Positions 1 to 7,384 of a stretch of 31,805 nucleotides of DNA are shown piece by piece. The stretch comes from a virus. Both the position numbers and the translations under genes were made by a program. The first letter of the stretch is position 1. Each line of letters starts with the position of its first letter. The DNA lies in the IMG/VR virus record IMGVR_UViG_3300035698_003962, positions 1-31,805 of that record. One strand, given 5' to 3'. Below the pieces are notes generated by a model. The model was not told the DNA's origin. It ran no database searches and saw only the letters and a program-made list of their open reading frames with translations.

Positions 1-1
1 T

Positions 2-925
2 ATAACTGTGGCATCAATTAATAGTTCACTATCAACTATTAATACTTTCACAAGTTCTTATTTTATTGATTCAGCATCTTTCAGTTCATCAATTGAAGAA
101 TTAGAATTATGGTCTGGTTCTTTAGATTTCATCACATCGGATATTACTGGAAGTTCACTTACAACGGCATCTGTGAATCTAAACACCATAACATTCACAA
201 AAGGTAACTCAGATACATTTAATATAATCATCGATACAGGATCTAGAGAAACATATTCAATATATGATTTGAATGATGTCAATGGTGATGTTAAATATGA
301 TAACCCACTGGTGTTTGTTGGTACTGGTACTGATTTTAAGGCAAGGAATTTACAAATAGCAGATATAGTAAATTTATCAGATTTTACATCTTCTATATTC
401 CAAACAACCGAAAGTGCCTTTCCAGCAAATCCAACTCAAGGGGATCGTGTAATTAGATCTGATATTGATTCATTGGAGTTTATGTATGAGAGTAGTAGTA
501 TCCGATTAGGGTGGTATTCAACTGAAACATTTGAACATACTTTACTATCAACATCTAATGGTTTCTTCACAGGAAGTGCAATGATCGCAATTAATCAACG
601 TAATGCTATAGGAATTCCAAGTAATTACGATTATAAATTGGTAGGTGTCATATGTAGTTGGTACTCTACCACACCTGGAGGTATAGACACTGAGGTAAAT
701 TTAGATATGAAAATTCTAAACGATGCGGCCGCTGGTGCGAATTCAATTAATATTATAAATTCGGGAAGTGCACATGGGTTTAACGTAAATGATCGGAACG
801 ATGTACTAAATGGATTAATTCAAGTTTCATTTGATAGTATTAAAGATACAGCATCCCCTGACACTGATGTAGGTTTAGCCGATCCGCTTGTAAATTTACG
901 TATTAAACGATACTATGCATCATAA
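2..925 (+). CDS. Fibre- or baseplate-associated structural protein, C-terminal part
   Basis: The reading frame is open to the left edge, so the true start lies outside the window; the in-frame GTG at 8 is only the first possible start seen. About 305 residues are visible. They are rich in Ser, Thr, Asn and Asp, have no hydrophobic helix, and alternate short beta-strand-like stretches, as in phage fibre and appendage proteins. The last 140 residues look like a compact beta domain ending in 'LRIKRYYAS'. I do not recognise a named family. Its position at the end of a late gene run and its composition favour an exposed virion protein such as a fibre or baseplate decoration. This is inference from composition only. 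Confidence 0.5.
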   Translation: MTVASINSSLSTINTFTSSYFIDSASFSSSIEELELWSGSLDFITSDITGSSLTTASVNLNTITFTKGNSDTFNIIIDTGSRETYSIYDLNDVNGDVKYDNPLVFVGTGTDFKARNLQIADIVNLSDFTSSIFQTTESAFPANPTQGDRVIRSDIDSLEFMYESSSIRLGWYSTETFEHTLLSTSNGFFTGSAMIAINQRNAIGIPSNYDYKLVGVICSWYSTTPGGIDTEVNLDMKILNDAAAGANSINIINSGSAHGFNVNDRNDVLNGLIQVSFDSIKDTASPDTDVGLADPLVNLRIKRYYAS

Positions 926-985
926 TGTAAATTTAAAATATCTTATTTAAATTCGGAACGATATATATTAGTAAGGGGATTGTAA

Positions 986-3271
986 ATGGGAAATTTAATA
1001 AAAGAATGGTTTAAATCGGTAATTGTAGAATCTATTGATAAGAAAATAGTGGTATATTCTGGGAGATTCCAACCATTTCATTCAGGACACTATAAAACAT
1101 ACGAACATTTAATAAGTAAGTTCGGTAAAGAAAATGTCTTTATAGGCACATCAGACAAGACTGATAACTTAAAATCACCATTTAGTTTTAAAGAAAAAGA
1201 ACAGATTATAAATAAGATGTTCAAAATACCAAAGTCTAAGATTGTCCAAGTCAAAAATCCATATGCACCCGCTGAAATTCTAAATAAATTCGATAAAGAA
1301 ACAACTGCATTTATAACTGTAGTTGGTGAAAAGGATAAGGGTAGACTTAAAGGTAAGTACTTTAAACCATACGAAGCTGGTGGTGAGATTGGATATGCAA
1401 CTAACGGGTATGTTTATGTAGCACCTAGATTATCTAATGTTAGTGGTACTGATGTTAGGAATATGTTATCAAAAGGTGATGATGCTACTAAGATTTCAAA
1501 TTTCAGATCAATATATAAGAATTTTGATAAAAAAATATATGATCTGATTACTTCAAAGTTATCAAATTTATATAATGAAATAATTGATGAATTTATATAT
1601 AAAGTAAAATTGGCAGATATCATCAAAGAGGCATCTACAATACCCGTAAGCGGAAAATCATTAGTAGATGATGGGCCAGGATTTGTTCATGGTAATTTTA
1701 AAACATACACATCAGAGGGTGATGCAGCAGCAGCTGCTCTTGGTTGGGAAGTTATAAATTACTTAATGGATGGTGATATGATGGAAGAGTTTAATACAGT
1801 TTATCCAAACGGCCCTGGTCGATATCAAGTATCATATTTCCCATCGGGAAAGGCAGGCTTAAAAGCACAGTCAATTAGATATGGTGATAATTTCAAAGGA
1901 ACTAAGGCTTACAAAATGTGGGCAAAGCATATTACAAAAGTGGCAACTGTAGTTGGGTATAAGTTAGTTGATTTCTTAGATGCTGATGATTCAATCGAAA
2001 GTTCTAAAAATCAACCAGTAAAAGAAAAAACACCAAAACAGAATATGAATGAGGGTATTATTAACGAAGGTGGTGCATACGGTCATATGAATCACCCATT
2101 TGATATCCAAATGAATTTAACTTTTGATGATTTAAGACAAATAATAAATAAAGCATTAAATGGTAACTTAAAATTAGCTAGAGAAAAAACCGATGGTCAA
2201 GCTCTAGCAATATCATGGAGAGATGATAAAGGGTTGATCGCAGCAAGAAACAAAGGTCATTTAAAAAATAGTGGTGAAAATGCATTAGATATAAGTGGTG
2301 TGGCATCTAAATTTGAAGGTCGTGGTGAGTTATCGAAAGCATATAACTTTGCGATGAATGATTTGAATGATGCAATAAAGAGCCTATCTGCGAAACAACG
2401 AGATATGATATTTATGCAAGGTAAATCTTTTATGAATTTAGAAGTGATATACCCCACATCAGTAAACGTTATACCTTATAATAATGCACTATTGGTATTC
2501 CATAACAGCACTGAATACAATGATGATGGTGTGGCAATTGGTGCAAACCAACCAGCAGCAAGAGTATTATCGGATATGATTAAGGAAGTAAACAAAGATG
2601 TCCAATCTAATTATAAGATTCAGGGACCGCCAGTAGTAGAATTACCAAAGAGTCAAGATTTATCTAAACTTCAATCTAAATTTGATTCACAACTTAATAA
2701 ACTTCAAAAGGAATTTGAACTAAAAGGATCGCAGGGAGTTGCGGATTACCATCAAGCTTGGTGGGAAGCTTGGGTTGATAAGAATTCACCTAAATCTTTA
2801 GATAATCGCACAAAAATGGGATTGGTAAAGAGATGGGCTTTTAATGATAAATCATTTAGATTAGATACTAAAAATCTAAAAGATAACACTGTGTTAGATT
2901 GGGCTAAAGTTACTGATAAGACTGATAAGGATAAGTTAGCAAAAATAAATATCAAGAAATTTGAAGATATATTCTTAGGTGTTGGTGCAGAGGTACTATC
3001 CTTTATGGGTTCTGTATTGGCTGTTAATCCAGATGCAGCAGTTCGTACTATGAAAGCGAGATTAGATCAAACAATAAAGGATGTTAGAAAATCAGGAGAT
3101 TCCAAAAAAATAGAAAAGCTGAAATTGGAATTGGAACGGTTGGCCGCAATTGGTGGTAAAGATAAAATAGTACCCAATGAGGGAATTGTTTTTGTGTATA
3201 AGGATAATACTTATAAGTTAACAGGTGCATTCGCTTCACTTAACCAGATTGTCGGTTTAATGTATTATTAA
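986..3271 (+). CDS. Nucleotidylyltransferase / ligase-like fusion, possibly packaged
   Basis: 761 residues with a good SD (AAGGGG) before ATG 986. Residues 19-200 form an HxGH nucleotidylyltransferase domain of the NMNAT/cytidylyltransferase superfamily: GRFQPFHSGH at 26-35 and the second signature SGTDVRN at 153-159. Residues 216-345 are an unrecognised middle domain. Residues 362-761 carry a covalent nucleotidyltransferase (DNA/RNA ligase-like) signature: KTDG at 401-404 (motif I, nucleotidylated Lys401), FMNLEVIY at 482-489 (motif III-like), EGIVFVY at 732-738 (motif IV) and YKLTG at 743-747 (motif V). The first reaction type moves AMP or CMP onto a small phosphorylated substrate; the second seals or caps nucleic-acid ends. 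The actual substrates cannot be read from sequence. The N-terminus (NLIKEWFKSVIVES) and both domain borders (IIKE-A near 215, IINE-G near 361) fit the T4 prohead-protease consensus [IL]-x-E, so the protein may be packaged and processed in the head. Confidence 0.75.
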   Translation: MGNLIKEWFKSVIVESIDKKIVVYSGRFQPFHSGHYKTYEHLISKFGKENVFIGTSDKTDNLKSPFSFKEKEQIINKMFKIPKSKIVQVKNPYAPAEILNKFDKETTAFITVVGEKDKGRLKGKYFKPYEAGGEIGYATNGYVYVAPRLSNVSGTDVRNMLSKGDDATKISNFRSIYKNFDKKIYDLITSKLSNLYNEIIDEFIYKVKLADIIKEASTIPVSGKSLVDDGPGFVHGNFKTYTSEGDAAAAALGWEVINYLMDGDMMEEFNTVYPNGPGRYQVSYFPSGKAGLKAQSIRYGDNFKGTKAYKMWAKHITKVATVVGYKLVDFLDADDSIESSKNQPVKEKTPKQNMNEGIINEGGAYGHMNHPFDIQMNLTFDDLRQIINKALNGNLKLAREKTDGQALAISWRDDKGLIAARNKGHLKNSGENALDISGVASKFEGRGELSKAYNFAMNDLNDAIKSLSAKQRDMIFMQGKSFMNLEVIYPTSVNVIPYNNALLVFHNSTEYNDDGVAIGANQPAARVLSDMIKEVNKDVQSNYKIQGPPVVELPKSQDLSKLQSKFDSQLNKLQKEFELKGSQGVADYHQAWWEAWVDKNSPKSLDNRTKMGLVKRWAFNDKSFRLDTKNLKDNTVLDWAKVTDKTDKDKLAKINIKKFEDIFLGVGAEVLSFMGSVLAVNPDAAVRTMKARLDQTIKDVRKSGDSKKIEKLKLELERLAAIGGKDKIVPNEGIVFVYKDNTYKLTGAFASLNQIVGLMYY

Positions 3272-3279
3272 TTATCTAA

Positions 3280-3287
3280 TATTTATA
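3280..3287 (+). promoter_or_regulatory. Putative late promoter element TATTTATA
   Basis: Perfect TATTTATA just after the stop of the nucleotidyltransferase gene and ahead of the minigene at 3306 and the zinc-site protein at 3363. The same octamer precedes most transcription-unit starts here. It is the reverse complement of the T4 late box TATAAATA; use as a late promoter is inferred. Confidence 0.5.
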
Positions 3288-3305
3288 GTAAATAAAAGGA
3301 ATGTG

Positions 3306-3341
3306 ATGAAAATTATAAAATTAAAAGAAATATTAAAATAA
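3306..3341 (+). pseudogene. 11-codon minigene, possible relic of a capsid-targeting N-terminus
   Basis: ATG 3306 follows AAGGAATGTG, a usable ribosome site, and encodes MKIIKLKEILK before TAA. The peptide resembles the amphipathic Lys/Ile/Leu N-termini of the neighbouring putative head proteins (for example MKIKLIELLGKE at 4322 and MIKLKELMNEG at 12790) but stops where the cleavage motif would be. It could be the remnant of a lost gene, a leader peptide for the next gene, or chance in an AT-rich spacer. Confidence 0.3.
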
Positions 3342-3362
3342 ATAATATTAAAAATAAAGTAT

Positions 3363-3965
3363 ATGACAAACAATAAATTAAAAAATATCCAAGCCATCAA
3401 AGAGATGTTAGATGGTCAACATCGAACGCAGACAAAAAATAATGTTGGTTTTAGAGATATCGAATTTCAAAAACGTGAAGTTGGTGACATTTGGGAAGAT
3501 GTGAATGGGGATCAATGGGAGCAAAAATCAGGCTTCAAAGTAAAAGTTGGTAAGTTGTCAGATAAGAGAAAAGAAATGCGAACTTTTTCAAAATGTAATA
3601 AGGAAGTATGTGATTGTACAGATCCAGGCAAAGCTGACCTAAAGATGAAATCTAGCCACGGTATGTGTTTAGAATGTGCAACTGATATGGAACATCTTCT
3701 TAAATTAAATGGTGAGTATGATGAGTATGAACGTAATCGTGTATTGGAAAACGCAAAAGTGTGGCTACGAAATGCAGAGATAGAAAAAAATGTTCTAATA
3801 AGTACTCTTAAATCGCAGTTTATTAATGAAGATGGTAGTATTGAGGAATGGGATGGTTTGAATCCTGAGCAAATTGAACGACAAATTGAAAAAGGTTTTG
3901 ATGATTTTAAAAATAACTTTATAAAGCAGTTAGAGGGACCTAAAAATGAAAAGGTTATTACGTAG
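3363..3965 (+). CDS. Conserved-looking T4-like phage protein with Cys-rich metal site
   Basis: 200 residues. The N-terminal third has a 'FQKREVGDIWEDVNGDQWE' stretch of a type I associate with uncharacterised marine T4-like phage proteins. A probable zinc site follows: Cys78, Cys83, Cys85, then Cys102 and Cys105 in HGMCLEC. The C-terminal half (about 110-195) is charged and mostly helical. There is no SD before ATG 3363, only an A/T-rich leader. The gene overlaps the next one by 20 bases, implying coupled translation. The role is unknown; the metal site suggests nucleic-acid binding or a structural zinc in an accessory virion or late regulatory protein. Confidence 0.7.
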   Translation: MTNNKLKNIQAIKEMLDGQHRTQTKNNVGFRDIEFQKREVGDIWEDVNGDQWEQKSGFKVKVGKLSDKRKEMRTFSKCNKEVCDCTDPGKADLKMKSSHGMCLECATDMEHLLKLNGEYDEYERNRVLENAKVWLRNAEIEKNVLISTLKSQFINEDGSIEEWDGLNPEQIERQIEKGFDDFKNNFIKQLEGPKNEKVIT

Positions 3966-4311
3966 AATTGGTATTTTAGTAAAACACCTATTTAGTGACA
4001 CTAATTCAATAAATGAGAAATCAATTGTTGGGTTTTTGGCATTTGTTATGATGATATTTACATTAATTCTTGACATGGTAACTGGATTAATGGGGCGAGA
4101 GTTTCCAATACATGAATTCGTTTATGACGGATTCTTATATATATGTATAGGTGCGTTAGGTATCGCATCGGTGGATAAGATATTCAGAAGGTCAGGCCCA
4201 ACAAATGATAACTTTGATATTGATGATGAATTTGATATGGAAGATGATCATACTAACGAATGTCATTGCGATATGCCACCAAAGAAATGCCATTGCCATA
4301 ACCATAATTAA
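3946..4311 (+). CDS. Small two-helix membrane protein with Cys/His-rich tail, holin-like
   Basis: 121 residues. A basic N-terminus (MKRLLRRIG) precedes two predicted membrane helices, about 26-48 and 59-78, then an acidic stretch (about 88-103) and a tail with Cys106, His107, Cys108, Cys115, His116, Cys117, His118 and His120. The SD GAGGG lies 8 bases before ATG 3946, and the gene overlaps the end of the preceding one. Size, basic start and two helices fit a holin or a small inner-membrane protein, and spanin-like genes lie 1.5 kb downstream. The metal-binding tail is not a usual holin feature, so a metal-responsive or metal-stabilised membrane role is equally possible. Confidence 0.6.
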   Translation: MKRLLRRIGILVKHLFSDTNSINEKSIVGFLAFVMMIFTLILDMVTGLMGREFPIHEFVYDGFLYICIGALGIASVDKIFRRSGPTNDNFDIDDEFDMEDDHTNECHCDMPPKKCHCHNHN

Positions 4312-4321
4312 GGAAATTAAA

Positions 4322-4996
4322 ATGAAAATAAAATTAATAGAATTATTAGGTAAGGAAAATACCAGACTTAATAAAAAAGTAAAAAAAGAATTAGATGCAT
4401 ACCTTAAAGGCATACCAGTTAACTCTGCAAATTATCAATACGCTGTTATGGTTATGATAGTGGCCGCTGCAAATGATTCAAACTTCCACTCACAGGCGAA
4501 GAAATTCCCATCATTATTTCCTAAAGCAAAATCCCATAAATCTCAAGGTGCTGAATTTGATTCATTAATAAAGGATCGGGGAATTGAAATCGCTAAATGG
4601 GCCAAGTGGGATTTAAATACAATCATAGATGCATTTGCATTTTTCACTAATATGAACATTGGTGGTGGTTTTGGAAACAAACTAAAAACTCTAAAGGTGG
4701 CTGTTGAAGAATCGGTCAATGAAGATAATTCAGATACATATTTCAGATCATTCGCATCAGCAGTTGAATATGCTAGAACATCAACAGAAAAACGTGGGTT
4801 TGAAATCGATGAAGATGATTGGCAAACACAGATAGCATTGGGTGGTAAGTATAATAGAGGTAGACCTTCAATTGGAAAAACACATACATTTGGTATTTCA
4901 TTAAGTAAGAATAAAAAACCCCAAAGAAAATCACTAAGTATATCAGTATTCGGTATGGCTAGTGGTAACTTTGAACTAACTCATTATATAAATTAA
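4322..4996 (+). CDS. Two-domain putative internal head protein
   Basis: 224 residues. I chose ATG 4322 because AAGGAAAT lies just before it; the frame is open further upstream, but that extension overlaps the preceding gene and is low-complexity. The N-terminus MKIKLIELLGKE resembles T4 capsid-targeting sequences. Domain 1 (about 13-125) is helical and unrecognised. Domain 2 (about 138-224) begins YFRSFASAVEYA and contains DEDDWQTQIALG; it looks like a small alpha/beta module of a type I have seen in T4-like phage head-region proteins. The two are joined by EESVNED (129-135), which contains a V-x-E site like that used by gp21-type proteases. Role inferred: packaged protein or fused modules released by cleavage. 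Confidence 0.6.
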   Translation: MKIKLIELLGKENTRLNKKVKKELDAYLKGIPVNSANYQYAVMVMIVAAANDSNFHSQAKKFPSLFPKAKSHKSQGAEFDSLIKDRGIEIAKWAKWDLNTIIDAFAFFTNMNIGGGFGNKLKTLKVAVEESVNEDNSDTYFRSFASAVEYARTSTEKRGFEIDEDDWQTQIALGGKYNRGRPSIGKTHTFGISLSKNKKPQRKSLSISVFGMASGNFELTHYIN

Positions 4997-5003
4997 GGAA
5001 AAT

Positions 5004-5741
5004 ATGAACCTGACTAAATTAATATCAGAAATTATGAATGAAAGTAATAAATTTGATTCAGATACTACACCTATAAAAGAATCATCCATCAAAACAATCA
5101 ATATGTTATTCAAAAACAAAGGGATGAAGGATGCTATCAGAAAAGAAAAGGTTGATCAAATTCGAAAAGCAATCGAAAGTGAGGGTATTAGTACCAAAAA
5201 CGTGAGTGATGATGAAATTTTGACAATAGCAAAAGAACTTAATGAAGTTGCTAATAAAAGAAGATTAAAAGAATCTGTATATACGAATCAGACTGGATTA
5301 AAAACTGCAATGCTGGGTGAGCCAAAACTTAATCGTTTATTAAAGGCTTCTACTGATTCGTGGGCTAGGCGTTCTGATGTCAAAGTGTTCAAAGAAAAAA
5401 GATTCTTCATATTTACAGATGGTAAGCGTGAAATGGTAATAACGCATAGTGATGGTGATTTCAAAGTAATGAAAAAGTTGGGTAGAATAAGCAAAGTTAC
5501 CAAACGACTTTATAATGAATTAGCTAATGAATCCACTGACATCCAATCTGTGCTACTCAATCCCAAAGGGGATAAGTTTGTTGTATCTGAAAGAGATAAT
5601 ACCGTAGCAGGAAATCTAGGTGGATTTACGATGTATATACTAAGCAAATCGGGAAATAATAAAGTAGTGGGATCATTACCATCACTTAAAGAGGCAATTT
5701 CTCATGGTAAAATTAATGGATTTACTAAAAAAATAAAGTAA
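5004..5741 (+). CDS. Putative internal head protein with targeting-like N-terminus
   Basis: 245 residues; AAGGAAAAT overlaps the previous stop and serves as SD for ATG 5004. The N-terminus MNLTKLISEIMNES is amphipathic and contains I-S-E and M-N-E, resembling the T4 capsid-targeting peptide removed by gp21. A helical charged segment (about 28-90) ends in RRLKES (an L-x-E site), followed by a mixed domain (about 95-245) with a beta-rich core (VKVFKEKRFFIFTDGKREM). I recognise no enzyme motif. It follows the two-domain gene at 4322 by 7 bases and is probably co-expressed with it. A structural or injected internal protein is inferred. Confidence 0.55.
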   Translation: MNLTKLISEIMNESNKFDSDTTPIKESSIKTINMLFKNKGMKDAIRKEKVDQIRKAIESEGISTKNVSDDEILTIAKELNEVANKRRLKESVYTNQTGLKTAMLGEPKLNRLLKASTDSWARRSDVKVFKEKRFFIFTDGKREMVITHSDGDFKVMKKLGRISKVTKRLYNELANESTDIQSVLLNPKGDKFVVSERDNTVAGNLGGFTMYILSKSGNNKVVGSLPSLKEAISHGKINGFTKKIK

Positions 5742-5744
5742 TTC

Positions 5745-5752
5745 TATTTATA
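5745..5752 (+). promoter_or_regulatory. Putative late promoter element TATTTATA
   Basis: Perfect octamer in the spacer after 5741, 33 bases before ATG 5785. It is positioned to drive the spanin-like pair and the terminase genes. Function is inferred from repeated placement. Confidence 0.5.
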
Positions 5753-5784
5753 TAATAGTGATTAACAGATAAATATGAAATTCT

Positions 5785-6189
5785 ATGGAGTTAGCATTGT
5801 GGGGAAATACTAAAAAGTTTTTTAAATACTTAGCAAAAAACCCTATTATTATTTTCATTATAATCATAGGTTGTTTTTCATATTGGGTCAATCAATTACA
5901 AAGTGAAAATTACGACCTAAAGTATAATAGTGATGGGTATAAAGAAACTATAATAAATTTAAAAACTGATTTAAAATCAATAGAATCTAAATCAGAAATG
6001 GTGGGTGAAGAGTGGGATGAATCAAAAAAGAAAGTGATACTTCTTACTAAAAAGTTAAATGAAGTGGATACTGATGATGAAGTTAAAGATAAAAATATTG
6101 TTTTTTGGGCTGATGATTCTACTAAGTGGAATCAACTTAAAAGCGCAATCGACTCAATTAGTTACAGGAATACAAGATTTCCAGAATGA
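5785..6189 (+). CDS. Spanin-like inner-membrane protein with coiled coil
   Basis: 134 residues: a short cytoplasmic N-terminus, one membrane helix (about 20-36, IIIFIIIIGCFSYW), then a charged, heptad-like helical region (about 38-100) facing the periplasm. This is the architecture of phage i-spanins (Rz type), which span the periplasm and help disrupt the outer membrane. The 3' end overlaps the next gene in another frame by more than 100 bases, as Rz/Rz1 pairs do. No SD is evident; an ATG at 5774 is out of frame. No lysozyme gene lies in the window, so assignment to lysis is by architecture only. Confidence 0.5.
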   Translation: MELALWGNTKKFFKYLAKNPIIIFIIIIGCFSYWVNQLQSENYDLKYNSDGYKETIINLKTDLKSIESKSEMVGEEWDESKKKVILLTKKLNEVDTDDEVKDKNIVFWADDSTKWNQLKSAIDSISYRNTRFPE

Positions 6190-6541
6190 CACTGTATTAG
6201 TTATATACAAAGATCATGCAGTTGATATGGTTAATTATAAACGTAATGTCGATTTATTACTAAACCGATTTACAGCGCAGACTATGCGACATGAACGGTT
6301 AATCGATGTGTGGGTTGAAACTACAGTAAGAGCAGAAAAAGCAGAAGAGTTATTATCATTGGAATTGGAAACCTCAATTGCAAAGGATATGATTATAGAT
6401 TTACAGTTAGAAAAGATCGATGGGTTTAAAGGTACAACACGAAAAGAAAAACGAAAGTCTTGGAAAAATGGAGCAATAGCAGGGTCAGTCGGTACTGTAG
6501 TTGTTATAGCAGTCCTTAGTGTGTTTGTGTTTAATAATTAA
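6077..6541 (+). CDS. Exported protein with C-terminal membrane anchor, spanin-partner candidate
   Basis: Starting at ATG 6077 gives a classical signal peptide (MKLKIKILFFGLMILLSG) with a probable signal-peptidase I site at LKAQ-S; earlier in-frame ATGs at 6059 and 6074 only lengthen the basic end. A mostly helical region follows (about 40-120, with the heptad-like stretch AEELLSLELETS), then a basic turn (RKEKRKSWK) and a C-terminal membrane helix (about 132-152). There is no lipobox cysteine, so it is not a standard o-spanin. Overlap with the i-spanin-like gene and the single-span topology suggest a partner in envelope disruption. The 'LKAQ' cleavage context is common in Bacteroidota secreted proteins. 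Confidence 0.5.
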   Translation: MKLKIKILFFGLMILLSGINLKAQSTQLVTGIQDFQNDTVLVIYKDHAVDMVNYKRNVDLLLNRFTAQTMRHERLIDVWVETTVRAEKAEELLSLELETSIAKDMIIDLQLEKIDGFKGTTRKEKRKSWKNGAIAGSVGTVVVIAVLSVFVFNN

Positions 6542-6547
6542 AATATT

Positions 6548-7384
6548 ATGAATAAACCTATAAAAAGTATAAATCAATTAATAAAAGATGAGTACACTAA
6601 ATGTGCAGCTGATCCAGTATATTTCTTTAAGAAATATTGTTATATCCAACATCCAACACGTGGGAAGATTTTATTCGATACCTTCGATTTCCAAGATGAA
6701 ACTTTAGAAGATTTTAATAATTTCAGATTTAATGTGATATTAAAATCAAGACAGTTGGGTATATCAACACTAACAGCAGGTTACGCATTATGGTTAATGT
6801 TATTTAAAGAAGATCAAAATATATTGGTTATAGCAACAACTCAAGATGTGGCCAAAAACCTTATCACTAAGGTTAAGTATATGCATGATAACTGCCCTAG
6901 TTGGTTGAGGTTAGATACTGAGGAAGCAAACAAACTATCATTAAGATTTGTAAATGGTTCAACAATTAAAGCCGTATCAAGTACAGGAACAGCGGGTCGA
7001 TCAGAGGCACTATCATTATTGATCATTGATGAGGCTGCATTTATTCAAAAAGTAGATGATATTTGGGCTTCTGCACAATCTACACTTTCCACTGGGGGTA
7101 GTGCTATCGTACTTTCCACACCAAATGGTGTTGATAACTTCTTTCATAGCACATGGTTAAAATCAGAAGAGGGTGCCGCATGGAATGGAATACGATTGCA
7201 TTGGACTAGGCATCCAGAAAGAAATCAAAAATGGAGAGATGAGCAATCCGCATTGCTTGGTGATGCAATGGCAGCTCAGGAATGTGATTGTTTGTGGGGG
7301 GAATCTATGGTTACGGTACGTGATACTGAAACGGAAAATATCATAAACGTATCACTTTCAGATTTGTATAATAATTTATATTAA
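6548..7384 (+). CDS. Terminase large subunit, N-terminal (ATPase) half fused to intein N-fragment
   Basis: 278 residues. Residues 1-247 are the ATPase half of a gp17-type terminase: Walker A-like SRQLGIST at 67-74, Walker B with catalytic Glu in LLIIDEAAF at 157-165 (Asp161, Glu162), and coupling motif LSTPNG at 189-194. Residues 248-278, starting CLWGESMVTVRD (Cys248), are an intein N-fragment: Cys1, then a block-A-like strand. The stop after 'LYNNLY' is not decay, because the rest of the intein and terminase lie at 8155-9342. ATP hydrolysis powers DNA packaging through the portal. There is no SD before ATG 6548. The short N-fragment matches the atypically split AceL-TerL/VidaL type of intein. 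Confidence 0.93.
   Translation: MNKPIKSINQLIKDEYTKCAADPVYFFKKYCYIQHPTRGKILFDTFDFQDETLEDFNNFRFNVILKSRQLGISTLTAGYALWLMLFKEDQNILVIATTQDVAKNLITKVKYMHDNCPSWLRLDTEEANKLSLRFVNGSTIKAVSSTGTAGRSEALSLLIIDEAAFIQKVDDIWASAQSTLSTGGSAIVLSTPNGVDNFFHSTWLKSEEGAAWNGIRLHWTRHPERNQKWRDEQSALLGDAMAAQECDCLWGESMVTVRDTETENIINVSLSDLYNNLY

Noticed and set aside
4205-4321. Earlier start for the gene at 4322
   Set aside because: The extension overlaps the membrane-protein gene, is Met/Ile low complexity and has no ribosome site; AAGGAAAT precedes ATG 4322.
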